Part shown: positions 7,070 to 15,988 of the stretch, piece after piece
Position numbering within the stretch: the stretch's first letter is position 1
How the letters are laid out: the number at the start of each line of letters is the position of its first letter
NCBI GenBank assembly: GCA_030149365.1
Contig: JASBRP010000069.1
Coordinates: forward strand, 62,001-126,000
DNA length: 64,000 nt
Source of the DNA: Solimonas sp.
Lineage (GTDB): Bacteria > Pseudomonadota > Gammaproteobacteria > Nevskiales > Nevskiaceae
Direction: 5' to 3'
Notes under the pieces: model-generated
The model's database searches: none
Seen by the model: only the letters and a program-made list of their open reading frames with translations
What the model was told of the DNA's origin: nothing
Translations under genes and position numbers: made by a program

Positions 7070-8157
7070 AGATCGGTATTTTGGGGGCGGGTCAGCTCGG
7101 ACGCATGCTGGCCCTGGCGGGTTATCCGCTGGACTTCGACTTCGTGTTCCTGGACCCGGCCACCGAGGCCTGCGCCGCGCCGCTGGGCGAGCACATCCAC
7201 GCCGACTACGAGGACGAGCGCGCCCTGGCCGAGTTCTGCGTGGCCGTGGACATCGCCACCTACGAATTCGAGAACGTGCCGGCCAAGACCGCCGAGTTCG
7301 TCGCCAGCCGCATCCCGCTGCTGCCGGCGCCGGTAGCACTGACGGTCGGCCAGGATCGCCTGTCCGAGAAGCAGCTGTTCGACAAGCTCAAGGTGCCGGT
7401 GCCGCGCTACATGCCGGTGGCCACGCGCGAGGCGCTGGAGCTGGCGGTGAAGAACATCGGCCTGCCGGCGGTGCTCAAGACCCGCCGCCTGGGCTATGAC
7501 GGCAAGGGCCAGGCCGTGCTGCGCAAGCCGGAAGACCTGGACGCTGCCTGGGGCCGCCTGGGCGGCCAGCCGCTGATCCTGGAGGCCTTCGTGCCGTTCC
7601 AGCGCGAGCTGTCCTGCCTGGCCGTGCGCGGCAAGACCGGCGAGATGCGCTTCTACCCGGTGGTGGAGAACGTGCACCGCGACGGCATCCTGCGCGTGGC
7701 GATCCCGCAGCCCAATGATCCGCTGCAGGGCGAGGCCGAGGACTATGCCCGCCGCGTGGTGGAGCACCTGGGCTATGTCGGCGTGCTGGCCTTCGAGTTC
7801 TTCGTGGCTGACGGCCGCCTGCTGGCCAACGAGATCGCGCCGCGCGTGCACAACTCCGGGCACTGGAGCATCGAAGGCGCGGTCTGCTCGCAGTTCGAGA
7901 ACCACCTGCGTGCCATCGCCGGCTTGCCGCTGGGCGACACCGGCCCGCGCGGGCATTCGGCGATGATCAATTTCATTGGTGACGCCCCGGCCAACGAGAA
8001 GTTGGCGGCGATCCCGGGCGTGCACATCCACCACTACGGCAAGACCCCCAAGCCGCAGCGCAAGGTGGGGCATGCGACGGTGACGGCGATGAGCGCGGAA
8101 GAATTGGCGCAGCGCGTGGCTATTGTTAGCCAGCTGGCCGATTCGGTCGGCGACTGA
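7066..8157 (+). CDS. purK: 5-(carboxyamino)imidazole ribonucleotide synthase PurK
   Basis: ATP-grasp enzyme of 363 residues that carboxylates AIR to N5-CAIR, directly feeding PurE. The N-terminal preATP-grasp motif [16 protein letters not shown], the ATP-grasp segment [14 protein letters not shown], the [12 protein letters not shown] region and the metal-binding [25 protein letters not shown] block are all present. Its ATG overlaps purE's TGA by four bases (ATGA). A complex hairpin follows 33 bases after the stop codon. Confidence 0.97.
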   Translation: MKIGILGAGQLGRMLALAGYPLDFDFVFLDPATEACAAPLGEHIHADYEDERALAEFCVAVDIATYEFENVPAKTAEFVASRIPLLPAPVALTVGQDRLSEKQLFDKLKVPVPRYMPVATREALELAVKNIGLPAVLKTRRLGYDGKGQAVLRKPEDLDAAWGRLGGQPLILEAFVPFQRELSCLAVRGKTGEMRFYPVVENVHRDGILRVAIPQPNDPLQGEAEDYARRVVEHLGYVGVLAFEFFVADGRLLANEIAPRVHNSGHWSIEGAVCSQFENHLRAIAGLPLGDTGPRGHSAMINFIGDAPANEKLAAIPGVHIHHYGKTPKPQRKVGHATVTAMSAEELAQRVAIVSQLADSVGD

Positions 8158-8189
8158 GGGCACGAATAAACCTACTCCGCTGCCCGATC

Positions 8190-8241
8190 TTGCATCTCCG
8201 GTGCTCGCCGTACTTCAGTACGGCTCCGCGCCTCGATGCAA
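8190..8241. other. Interrupted hairpin downstream of purK
   Basis: TTGCATC at 8190 pairs with GATGCAA at 8241, and the centre has a 7-base stem GCCGTAC-TTCA-GTACGGC (8207-8224), giving a 52-base imperfect hairpin with internal loops. No T-tract follows. It could end the purEK transcript or be a copy of a dispersed structured repeat; no second copy was found in this window. The rest of 8158-8290 shows nothing else recognisable. Confidence 0.4.
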
Positions 8242-8290
8242 GCCCGGGCATGCTCGCTACGGTTTCTTCGCGCCCTCTGGAGCGCATGGC

Positions 8291-9037
8291 TTACAGGCCG
8301 AGGTCTTTCTTCAGCTCCAGCCATAACTCCGCATATGCCAACAGCGCCGGATCTTCCGATCCGGCATAGGCTGCCAGCGGCGCGCGGTGCTCGCCCATGC
8401 GCTCCACCGCCGAGGCATAGGGGATCACCGCCGGATAGCGCCGCGCCATCGCAGCGGGCGGGTTCTCCAGCAGCTCGCGGTGTAGCGAGCGGCGCCGATC
8501 GGCCATCGAGTAGAACGGCCGCAGCTTCTTCGGATCGAAACCTTCCGCCTTGAAGTAGGCCTGCACCTGCTCCAGCGCGCGCAGCGACAGCCAGGTGGGG
8601 ACCACCGGCAGCAGCACGCGGTCGGCGGCGGCGAAGAGGCTGTCCGCCAGGTGGGACAGGCTCGGCGGGCAGTCCAGCACGGTCAGAGCGTACTGCTCGG
8701 AGAAGGGCTTGAGCAGGCGCCGCAGCGCCTCGCGCGGTGGTTCGACCTTCTTCAGGATGATGTCGAGGTAGCGGTAGGACAGGTCCGCCGGGATCAGGGA
8801 GAGGTGCTTGTAGGGCGAGGGCTTCACCAGCCGCCCTGCGGGCGTGCTGCCTTCGAACACCTTCTTGGCCTTCTGGTCTTCCGATTCACCGTGGAAGTAC
8901 CAGCTGGAGGCCCCCTGCGGGTCCAGGTCCCAGAGCAGGGTGGGCACGCCGTGCGCGGCGGCGAGGTAGGCCAGGTTGACCGAGGCGGCGGTTTTTCCGA
9001 CGCCGCCCTTGAGGTTGTACAACGCGATGCTGCGCAT
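8291..9037 (-). CDS. ParA-family ATPase (orphan)
   Basis: A 248-residue deviant Walker-type ATPase. The P-loop KGGVGKT (residues 10-16) follows MRSIALYNL directly, the switch I region LLWDLDPQGASSWYF has the expected Asp, and Walker B is LTVLDCPPSLSHL. ParA-type proteins form nucleotide-dependent dimers that move chromosomes, plasmids or protein complexes. There is no parB, parS-like repeat or polar marker next to it; neighbours are purK and a DegV gene. It is therefore an orphan ParA/MinD relative whose cargo cannot be told from context. It starts 43 bases after the DegV stop and may share its transcript. Confidence 0.88.
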   Translation of the reverse strand: MRSIALYNLKGGVGKTAASVNLAYLAAAHGVPTLLWDLDPQGASSWYFHGESEDQKAKKVFEGSTPAGRLVKPSPYKHLSLIPADLSYRYLDIILKKVEPPREALRRLLKPFSEQYALTVLDCPPSLSHLADSLFAAADRVLLPVVPTWLSLRALEQVQAYFKAEGFDPKKLRPFYSMADRRRSLHRELLENPPAAMARRYPAVIPYASAVERMGEHRAPLAAYAGSEDPALLAYAELWLELKKDLGL

Positions 9038-9080
9038 GCCGGAACGCTCCTGCTGCGAATGCCGCGAGGGAAAACTGCCG

Positions 9081-10022
9081 CTAGGTGAAGGGGTTCAACT
9101 CTCCGCCCCAGGCCACGGCCACGCAGCCACCGCCGGTATTCACCGCGGCGGTCGCGGACATGATGCTGACGAGGATCTCGATGCTGTGTTCGCGCGCCGC
9201 CTTGGCCAGGTCGTCGTAGCCGGGCAGGGCGGCGACCTGGTCCAGCGGGCCGCCGTAGCTGATGCACAGGTGCTGGGTGCTGATACCGCGCCGGATCTCT
9301 CCGGCTACGTGGCGGAACATCCGCTCGACCGCCTGCTTGTAGCCGCGCACCTTGGCCACCGGCTGTGTCTCGCCGCGGTAGCAGAGGATCACCGGCTTGA
9401 TGTCCAGCGCCGAGCCGATCGCATAGGTCAGCAGGCCGATGCTCTTTTCGCCCTTCTTGATGCCGCGGTTGCGGATGTAATACAGGTCGTTGGGCACCAT
9501 GTAGCCGACGACGTTCTCGCGCAGCTCGTCCAGGCGCTTGCGGATTTCGTTGGCGCCGACCCCGGTGCGGGCCAACTTGGCCGCCTCGGCCGCCAGTACG
9601 CCGGTGCCGCAGAACATGCTCTTGCTGTCGACCACACGCAGGGCGAACGGCCCACTGACGCCTTGGCGCGCGCGCGCGTTCTTGTAGTCGTTGAGGATCG
9701 CGAACGAGGCCTTGGTGGCGTTCTCGAAGATGGCGCTGCGCGTGGCGGTGATCGTCACGCAAAAGACATAGTCGTAGTCCAGCACGATGTCCGTCAGGAA
9801 TTTTTCGCGGATCTGCTCGGCAGTGAAGGGGACGCTGTGGGCGTTCAGGCCCTTCGAGGCCAGCTGCTCGGCGTAGAAGCGGATCGTGGCGTCGGGATCG
9901 CGGGCGTCGTTGAGCACCTCGTCGCCGAGATGGATGGCGATAGGCAGTACGCCGACCTTGTGCTCCCGCAGGAATTCATGCGGCAGATCGCAGGTGGCGT
10001 CTACAACGACTCCGATGCGCAT
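9081..10022 (-). CDS. DegV family fatty acid-binding protein
   Basis: A 313-residue DegV-fold protein. The N-terminal IGVVVDATCDLP motif, VLPIAIHLGDE and the TSxPF-equivalent AHSVPFTAEQIREKF region are recognisable, as is the middle VVDSKSMFCGTGVLAAEAAKLA segment. DegV proteins bind a fatty acid between two domains; the best studied (FakB) present it to a kinase, but no fakA-like gene is in the window. The ATG ending at 10022 is preceded by a strong GAGGGAG site; the longer frame upstream is unlikely. It lies downstream of aroK with a 98-base gap and may be the distal end of the pil-aroK transcript. Confidence 0.88.
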   Translation of the reverse strand: MRIGVVVDATCDLPHEFLREHKVGVLPIAIHLGDEVLNDARDPDATIRFYAEQLASKGLNAHSVPFTAEQIREKFLTDIVLDYDYVFCVTITATRSAIFENATKASFAILNDYKNARARQGVSGPFALRVVDSKSMFCGTGVLAAEAAKLARTGVGANEIRKRLDELRENVVGYMVPNDLYYIRNRGIKKGEKSIGLLTYAIGSALDIKPVILCYRGETQPVAKVRGYKQAVERMFRHVAGEIRRGISTQHLCISYGGPLDQVAALPGYDDLAKAAREHSIEILVSIMSATAAVNTGGGCVAVAWGGELNPFT

Positions 10023-10120
10023 GGCTCCCTCCCTCGGCCCGACGGGGCTATTCCTGACGGTACTTTTCCTATTATGCACAGCCGCGCAGCATTGCGGGGC
10101 GGCGCGGGCTCAGCTTTGGA

Positions 10121-10648
10121 TCAGCTTTCCGGGCCCGCCAGCTGGTCCTGGATTTCCTTGACCAGGGCCTTGGCGCTGCGCTCGTCGGTGTCCAGGACCA
10201 GGTCGGCGATCTCCCGGTACAGTGGGTCGCGCTGGGCGAACAGCTTTGCCAGGACCTCGCGGCGGTCCGCGCTGTTCTTCAGCAGGGGTCGGTTGTCGGA
10301 GCGGGCCGTGCGGGCCAGCTGCTGCTCGACGCTGGCATGCAGGTAGACAACGAAGCCGCGCCCGGCCAGGTATTGGCGGTTGTCCGGGTCCAGCACGCTG
10401 CCGCCGCCGGTGGCCAGGATGATGCCGCTGCGCAGCGTCAGGTCGGCGATCACGGCCTTTTCACGCCGCCGGAAGCCCGGCTCGCCTTCCTTCTCGAAGA
10501 TATAGGGGATATCGACGCCGGTCCGCAGCTCGATCTCGTGGTCGCTGTCGATGAACTCCAGCGACATCGTTTCTCCCAGCCGCTTGCCCACGGTGGTCTT
10601 GCCGGCGCCCATGGGGCCGACCAGGAAGATGCTCGCTTTCTTGTTCAT
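10121..10648 (-). CDS. aroK: Shikimate kinase
   Basis: A 175-residue P-loop kinase phosphorylating shikimate at O3. Walker A is GPMGAGKTTVGKRLG at residues 11-25, the shikimate site motif is FIDSDHEIELRTG, followed by FRRREKAV and the GGG motif ATGGGSVL; the lid contains the RPLLK Arg. It follows pilQ with 67 bases holding a GC hairpin, the conserved pilMNOPQ-aroK order of gammaproteobacteria. The aroB gene that normally comes next is missing here; a DegV gene occupies its place. Confidence 0.97.
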   Translation of the reverse strand: MNKKASIFLVGPMGAGKTTVGKRLGETMSLEFIDSDHEIELRTGVDIPYIFEKEGEPGFRRREKAVIADLTLRSGIILATGGGSVLDPDNRQYLAGRGFVVYLHASVEQQLARTARSDNRPLLKNSADRREVLAKLFAQRDPLYREIADLVLDTDERSAKALVKEIQDQLAGPES

Positions 10649-10680
10649 GCGGCGGAGGGAGTCGGCGTGCCGCGGAAACG

Positions 10681-10706
10681 CCGGGGCCGGCGAATGCCGG
10701 CCCCGG
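10681..10706. terminator. GC-rich hairpin between pilQ and aroK
   Basis: A perfect 11-base stem CCGGGGCCGGC / GCCGGCCCCGG with a GAAT loop occupies most of the 67-base gap between the pilQ stop and the aroK start. There is no T-tract, so partial termination, pausing or mRNA processing that lowers aroK relative to pil genes is more likely than full termination. Confidence 0.55.
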
Positions 10707-10715
10707 GGATCGCCG

Positions 10716-12881
10716 TCAGTTGACGCGTAGGCCTTCCTGCAGGACCTTCGGCGTGACGAAGATCAGCAGTTCGCGCTTGATGGAGCTCTTCTCATCCTTA
10801 CGGAACAGGCGCCCGATCAAAGGAACGTCGCCCAGCAGCGGGACCTTGGTCTGGTCGCTGGTATTTTCCTGGTTGAACACACCACCCAGCACCACGGTCT
10901 CGCCACTACGCACCAGCACCTGTGTGTTCAGGCGGCGGGTGTCGATGGCTGGCGCCGTGCCACCCAGGCCGGTGGATACATTCTGGCCCTGGCTGTCGTT
11001 GGTCACTGCCAGGTCCATCACCACGCGGTCGTCCGGCGTGATCTGCGGGGTGACCAGCAAGGACAGCACCGCCTTTTTGAAGGAGATGGTCGCCGCGCCG
11101 CTCGAAGCCGATTCCAGGTACGGGATTTCGCGGCCCTGCTCCACCGAGGCCTGCTTGCCGTTGGCGGTGACGACGCGCGGTGTGGAAACGACTTCGCCGC
11201 GGCCCTCGGTCTGCAGAGCCGACAGCTCCAGATCCACCAGGTAATCGGCCCCCAGGATCGCCAAGCCAAAAGAACCGGCGGGGGCATCGGTCGTTGGCAG
11301 GTTGACGTTGTAGCGGTCGGCCTGTGCGCCCAGGGTCACCGGGAAGCCGCCGTTCTGCAGGAAGCTGCCGACCGTGGTGTTGGTGGCCGCATTGCTGCCC
11401 GAGGTGGTGATGATGCCGTTGTTGCCGTTGCGGGCGACGGTCGAGGCGCCGAAGCGCACGCCGAGCTGTTTGGAGTAGTCGTCGTCGGCAATAACGATAC
11501 GCGACTCGATCAGCACCTGCCGCACCGGAATGTCGAGGCGCGAGAACAGGTTTCGCATCTCCTCGATCTTCTCGCGGGTCTCCAGGATGATCAGGGTGTT
11601 GGTTCGCTCATCCACCGACAGTCGCCCGCGCTCGCTGAGCATGGACTGCTTGTCGCTTCCCGAGCGGACCAGGGCCGACATATCCGTAGCCTTGGCGTAG
11701 TTCAGCTGGATGATCTCTGAGCGCAGCGGTGCCAGCTCGCTTTTCTGCTTGGCGGACTCCAGTTCCACGCGCTCGCGAGTGGCGAGCTCCTGCAGCGGTG
11801 CCACCAGCGTGACATTGCCCTGCTGGCGCATGCCCAGGCCCTTGGTGCGCAGGATGATGTCCAGCGCCTGATCCCAGGGCACGTTCTGCAGGCGCATGGC
11901 GATGTCGCCCTGCACCGCGTCGCTGACCACCATGTTGGTGCCGGCGACGTCGGCGATGATCTGCAGCAGCGCGCGTACGTCGATGTTCTGGAAGGAAAGG
12001 CTGATGCGTTCGCCGGTGAACTGCGGCTGTTCCTTCTTGCGCTGCTCGATCTTTTCCGGCGTCAGCGACTGGATCTCCAGGGTGAACTGGTCGCCGGTCT
12101 GGTAGGCGGCCTGCTCGTACTCCAGGCCTGCGGCCGGCGTGACGGTGATTGCCACATCGCCACCCTCGCGGCGGGTGTCGATGAACTTCACCGGCGTGGC
12201 GAAGTCGAGCACGTCGAGGCGCTTGACCAGGCGATCAGCGATGCTGGCATCGCGGAAGGTGGCAATGACCTTGCCCCCTTCTTCACGCACATCGACCGGG
12301 GTCCGGGTATTGGCGAGCTGCACGACCACGCGGCCCTCCCCTCGTTCGCCCCGGCGGAAGTCGATGCTGCGAAGCGCCGAGCTGGCGGTGCTGGTGGAGG
12401 CTGAAAGCGTCGGCGCAGGTGCTAGGTTGGTCACCGGAGCCGGGGGCACAGCCATGTCCCCGATCTCGGCCGGAGCAGAACCATCCAGCTGGACCAGTAC
12501 CTTGTTGCCTTGCACGCGCAGGTTGTACGGAGTGAGCTGACCCAGTTCGACGACCACGCGCGTGCGGCCCTTGGCTTCGGCTGCGGCGACGGAGCGGACA
12601 TTGCCGACGTTGACCTTCTTGTAGCGCTCGGGCAATGCGACCTGAGTCCCCGGCAGGTCCAGCGACAGGCGCGCCGGCTTGTCGATGGTGAACACCACCG
12701 GCTCGGGAGCTGCCTCCGAAAGCGTCATCGTCAGCAGCACGCGATCGCCATCCTGGCTCGTGAAGTCGATCGACTGTAGTGCCCGCGCGCCCTGGGCTTG
12801 CGCACCACCGGCCAGCAGCAAGGCTGCCGACGCGATGGCAGCCCGCAGGGCCGCCTTGGTCTTCTCACTGAGCTTGAACAT
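10716..12881 (-). CDS. pilQ: Type IV pilus secretin PilQ
   Basis: Outer-membrane secretin, 721 residues, through which the type IV pilus passes. A signal peptide (1-29, AGGAQAQ-G) is followed by two AMIN domains that bind peptidoglycan (about 35-130 and 165-270), a secretin N0/STN domain containing RISLSFQNIDVRALLQIIADV (about 290-355), an N1 domain and the C-terminal secretin channel with VVSTPRVVTANGKQASVEQG and the terminal VPLLGDVPLIGRLFRKD signature. It is the last gene of pilMNOPQ and starts 13 bases after pilP. Confidence 0.98.
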   Translation of the reverse strand: MFKLSEKTKAALRAAIASAALLLAGGAQAQGARALQSIDFTSQDGDRVLLTMTLSEAAPEPVVFTIDKPARLSLDLPGTQVALPERYKKVNVGNVRSVAAAEAKGRTRVVVELGQLTPYNLRVQGNKVLVQLDGSAPAEIGDMAVPPAPVTNLAPAPTLSASTSTASSALRSIDFRRGERGEGRVVVQLANTRTPVDVREEGGKVIATFRDASIADRLVKRLDVLDFATPVKFIDTRREGGDVAITVTPAAGLEYEQAAYQTGDQFTLEIQSLTPEKIEQRKKEQPQFTGERISLSFQNIDVRALLQIIADVAGTNMVVSDAVQGDIAMRLQNVPWDQALDIILRTKGLGMRQQGNVTLVAPLQELATRERVELESAKQKSELAPLRSEIIQLNYAKATDMSALVRSGSDKQSMLSERGRLSVDERTNTLIILETREKIEEMRNLFSRLDIPVRQVLIESRIVIADDDYSKQLGVRFGASTVARNGNNGIITTSGSNAATNTTVGSFLQNGGFPVTLGAQADRYNVNLPTTDAPAGSFGLAILGADYLVDLELSALQTEGRGEVVSTPRVVTANGKQASVEQGREIPYLESASSGAATISFKKAVLSLLVTPQITPDDRVVMDLAVTNDSQGQNVSTGLGGTAPAIDTRRLNTQVLVRSGETVVLGGVFNQENTSDQTKVPLLGDVPLIGRLFRKDEKSSIKRELLIFVTPKVLQEGLRVN

Positions 12882-12894
12882 CGCCAGTTACTCC

Positions 12895-13425
12895 CTATTT
12901 ACTTTGTTCCGCCAGCGTCAGCGACGCCGGGCGTTGAATCCATCCGCCGAAACCGTCCGGCACCAGTTCCATCAGGCCGACCTCGGCCTCGGAGATGGAC
13001 ACGATTTCGCCGTAGTTCTGTCCCATGTGATTCTTCACCGTGACCCGATGCACGACACCGTCCGGAGCCTTGATCAGCGCGAAGACCTTGCCCTTGGAAT
13101 CGATGGTGCCGACCATGCGCAGGCCGTCCAACGGGAATTCTTCCAGCGGTTCCTTGTTGCGGTTCAGGTCGGGCCGGACGCCGCTGTTGCTGGCTTGGCG
13201 GGACGGCTGGATCGAGGCGAAAGGATCGCGGCGTCCCGCGGCTTCATAGGTAAAAGCCTCATATTGCTTCATCTGCGGGATCGGCTCGACCGGAGTCGGC
13301 GCGCGGGCCTTGACCTCGGATACCCAGGCCTCGAGATCCTTCAGGCCTTTGCCGCAGGCACTGAGCATCACGACGGACAGGAGCAGGGCGACCGGGTGGA
13401 GTTTGTTCAGCGGTGCTGGCTTCAT
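12895..13425 (-). CDS. pilP: Type IV pilus assembly lipoprotein PilP
   Basis: A 176-residue inner-membrane lipoprotein that links the PilMNO platform to the PilQ secretin. The signal ends with the lipobox LSAC-G at Cys24; a proline-rich linker follows, then the conserved YEAAGRRDPFASI motif that contacts PilNO and a C-terminal beta domain with LRMVGTIDSKGKVFALIKAPDG. It lies 11 bases downstream of pilO and 13 upstream of pilQ in a single operon. Confidence 0.97.
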   Translation of the reverse strand: MKPAPLNKLHPVALLLSVVMLSACGKGLKDLEAWVSEVKARAPTPVEPIPQMKQYEAFTYEAAGRRDPFASIQPSRQASNSGVRPDLNRNKEPLEEFPLDGLRMVGTIDSKGKVFALIKAPDGVVHRVTVKNHMGQNYGEIVSISEAEVGLMELVPDGFGGWIQRPASLTLAEQSK

Positions 13426-13436
13426 GGCTCCATCTC

Positions 13437-14105
13437 CTACTTGGCCGACTTGGCCTTGGAGCTGCCTTCGACGCTTGCGGCCTCGGCGATTTCATCTTCG
13501 TCGAGATAGCGGTAGGTCTTGGCCAATGCCTGCATGCGGAGCGTGCCCTCCGTTAGTTTCCCCTTGTCAGCCTTGGCGGGGACATCGATCTCGACTTCGT
13601 CGATGGTCACGATGCGCGGCAGGGCTGCAATCGCACTAACGAAATTGCCCATCTCATGATAGGTACCGGTGACGATGATCTTGTTCGGGATTTCGGCGTA
13701 GAACTCCCGGGGGCTGTCCGGCTGAGGCTGAAACAGTTCTTCTTCCAAGCTCGAAGCGACGCGGGCCTGGGAAATGTCATTGAGCAGGTTGGCGACCTCG
13801 CTCTTGCTCGGCAACTGCTTGAGCATGGCGCCAAAGTCCTTTTCCATTTCGGCCAACTGTGCTTTGAAGGCCTCCAGTGCGGCAGCCTTGCCCTGGTTTT
13901 CCTCGAATTGCTTGCGCAGGTTCAATTCTTTGGCCTCATCGGCTTGCAGCTCTTCATAAGCCGGCTTGACCATGAAGAACATGCCGGCTAGCAGGACCAG
14001 CAATCCGCCAAGCACCGAGGCGGCAATACGAACCCAGAGCGGCCAGCTGCCCGGGTTGCGTGAATCCAGTGTTTGCAGTTCGGCGATGAGTTGCTGGACG
14101 TTCAT
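13437..14105 (-). CDS. pilO: Type IV pilus inner-membrane protein PilO
   Basis: A 222-residue bitopic protein with a membrane segment at about residues 24-46, a coiled coil (about 50-95, rich in Glu, Lys and Ala) and a ferredoxin-like C-terminal domain. PilO pairs with PilN in the periplasm to form the alignment complex. The motif KSEVANLLNDISQA and the PREFYAEIPNKIIVTGTYHE strand are typical. Its start overlaps pilN's stop (ATGA-like 4-base overlap), which indicates translational coupling and matched stoichiometry. Confidence 0.97.
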   Translation of the reverse strand: MNVQQLIAELQTLDSRNPGSWPLWVRIAASVLGGLLVLLAGMFFMVKPAYEELQADEAKELNLRKQFEENQGKAAALEAFKAQLAEMEKDFGAMLKQLPSKSEVANLLNDISQARVASSLEEELFQPQPDSPREFYAEIPNKIIVTGTYHEMGNFVSAIAALPRIVTIDEVEIDVPAKADKGKLTEGTLRMQALAKTYRYLDEDEIAEAASVEGSSKAKSAK

Positions 14106-14692
14106 TGCACGCCTCCCTCACCGCTCTCGGACGAGGGAGCATCCGAGGGTGCCTTCAGGGCCTTGACCCGAAGTTGGAAATCACCACGCCGCAGTTGCTC
14201 CTGCTCGCTGGTTTTGATCACCACCAGCATCGGGTTCTGGAACCAGGGCGAGGCCTCTAGGTTCTTCATATAAGTGGATACGCGGCCATTGGACTCCGCG
14301 GTGCCATCGATGGTGACGCCTTCTGGCGTCTGCTTTATCGAGCGGATGCTGACACCATCCGGCAGCGTATTGACGATCTCGTCGAAGAAGTGCACCGAAG
14401 CCGAACGGCTGGCCTGTAGTTCCTCGATCACGCGCATGCGCGCCAGCAGGTTGTCGCGAACCTTCTCGAGCTCCTCGATTTCCTTGATTTTCTGCTCGGT
14501 TTCGTCGATCTGTCGCTGCAGGTAGGCATTGCGCTCCTGCTGCGCCGAAACAGCGCTGCTGACCGTGGTCAAAGCCAGCACCACCACCGCCGCACTGGCC
14601 GCCATGCCCAGGCCGAGCATGCTCAGGAACTGTTGCTTGCGCTTGGCGCGCCGTTCGGCGCGCCAGTCGAGTAGGTTGATGCGCGTCGTCAT
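14102..14692 (-). CDS. pilN: Type IV pilus inner-membrane protein PilN
   Basis: A 196-residue bitopic protein. Its short cytoplasmic N-terminus carries the INLLDWRAERR motif that docks on PilM, followed by a membrane segment (about 27-48), a coiled coil and the periplasmic ferredoxin-like domain containing LPDGVSIRSIKQTPEGVTIDG. The gene overlaps pilM at its start and pilO at its end, each by four bases, so the three are coupled. Confidence 0.97.
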   Translation of the reverse strand: MTTRINLLDWRAERRAKRKQQFLSMLGLGMAASAAVVVLALTTVSSAVSAQQERNAYLQRQIDETEQKIKEIEELEKVRDNLLARMRVIEELQASRSASVHFFDEIVNTLPDGVSIRSIKQTPEGVTIDGTAESNGRVSTYMKNLEASPWFQNPMLVVIKTSEQEQLRRGDFQLRVKALKAPSDAPSSESGEGGVQ

Positions 14693-15777
14693 TTGGCCTC
14701 TCCGTCGAACGCGCGGTAGGCCAGGCCACAGGCGATCAGCAGCGAGGCCTCTTCCTTGGCCAGCACGGCAGGCTTGGCCTTGGAGGACACGCTCATGCCG
14801 GCAAAGGGCTTGGCGACGACGGTCGGGATGCGCAGGCGATCCTGAATCGCGGCGTCGATGCCGGCGATGTGCGCCGAGCCACCGGCGAGGATGATCTGGT
14901 CGATCGTGTTGTACTGCGATGCGGCGGAGAAGAAGAACTGCAGCGAGCGGTCGATCTGCTGCGCCATGTCGCTGATGAAGTGCGTCAGCACCTCGGTCTG
15001 GTAGTCATCCGGCAGGTTGCCGAATTTCTTGGCCTTGCCGGCTTCGTCGAGGCTCATGCCGTAGTGGCGCATGATGTCCTCGGTGAGCTGGCGGCCGCCG
15101 AAGCTCTGGTCGCGGGTGTAGACGGTCTTGAGGTCGTGCAGGATCAGGACGGAGGTCGTCGTCGCGCCCACGTCCACCACGGCGACGGTGCGGCGCACGC
15201 CGCGGTCCGGCATCTGGTGCTGCAGGAACTGGCAGGCGTTCTCGAGCGCGTAGCTCTCGATGTCCACGATCTGGGGCTTCAGGCCTGCGATCTCCAGCGC
15301 GGCAGCGCGCTGCTCGACCTGCTCCTTGCGGCAGGCCGCGAGCAGCACATCGACGTTGTCCTTGACCTTTTCGCTTTCGCCGATCACCTCGAAGTCGATG
15401 CTGACTTCCTCGATCGGGTAAGGGATGTACTGGTCGGCTTCGACCTTGATCTGCTCCTCCATGTCGTCTTCCGACAGGCCCTTGGGGAGCTGGATCACCT
15501 TGGTGATGACGGAGGCGCCGGCGACAGCGACGGCCGCGTTCTTGGTGCGGGTGCCGGCGCGGCTGAGAGCGCGCATGACGGCCTCTCCGACGACCTTCGG
15601 ATCGGAAATCTGTTTATCCGAGACGGCATTCGCCGGCAACGGCTCCACGGCATAGGTCTCGACGTGGAATTTTTCGCCCCTGCGCGATAGCTCAAGCAGC
15701 TTCACGGCACTGGAACTGATATCCAGACCGATAAGCGCCTGCTCTCCCCCGCCTAACAGCGATTGCACTATGGACAT
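14689..15777 (-). CDS. pilM: Type IV pilus cytoplasmic platform protein PilM
   Basis: A 362-residue actin-fold ATPase related to FtsA that forms the cytoplasmic ring of the pilus machine and binds the PilN N-terminus. The phosphate-1 motif IGLDISSSAVKLLEL, VVDVGATTTSVLILHD (phosphate-2) and the adenosine motif IILAGGSAHIAGI are all visible. It is the first gene of pilMNOPQ and is preceded by a GGTGAGGCGAT ribosome site and a plausible promoter at 15871-15898. Confidence 0.97.
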   Translation of the reverse strand: MSIVQSLLGGGEQALIGLDISSSAVKLLELSRRGEKFHVETYAVEPLPANAVSDKQISDPKVVGEAVMRALSRAGTRTKNAAVAVAGASVITKVIQLPKGLSEDDMEEQIKVEADQYIPYPIEEVSIDFEVIGESEKVKDNVDVLLAACRKEQVEQRAAALEIAGLKPQIVDIESYALENACQFLQHQMPDRGVRRTVAVVDVGATTTSVLILHDLKTVYTRDQSFGGRQLTEDIMRHYGMSLDEAGKAKKFGNLPDDYQTEVLTHFISDMAQQIDRSLQFFFSAASQYNTIDQIILAGGSAHIAGIDAAIQDRLRIPTVVAKPFAGMSVSSKAKPAVLAKEEASLLIACGLAYRAFDGEAK

Positions 15778-15870
15778 ATCGCCTCACCAGACTCGCGTTG
15801 ACATTCCCCCACGGGAATTGTGTGGAATTCCCTTGCAGGAATCGTGGTGACTCCTCCCGCATTGAGCCGT

Positions 15871-15898
15871 ACTATAACGCAAACATTCTACGATGCAA
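15871..15898 (-). promoter_or_regulatory. Candidate sigma70 promoter for pilMNOPQ
   Basis: On the minus strand TTGCAT and TATAGT are separated by 16 bases, lying about 95 bases before the pilM start. The long leader between it and pilM contains GGGAATT/AATTCCC inverted segments (about 15810-15832) of unknown role. The match is by eye only. Confidence 0.45.
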
Positions 15899-15988
15899 CT
15901 ATAAGTAGTGGCTCCAACTATCTGATAGTGCTTCATAAGCTGGAATGGGTTTCTGTAGGTTTTTGGCGCCCCCGAAGGTAGGGATTCA

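Noticed and set aside
8158-8290. tRNA or riboswitch after purK
   Set aside because: The hairpin does not have a cloverleaf, anticodon arm or known riboswitch core.
8291-10022. Plasmid or phage partition locus
   Set aside because: The ParA has no ParB partner, no replication genes nearby and lies beside chromosomal housekeeping genes.
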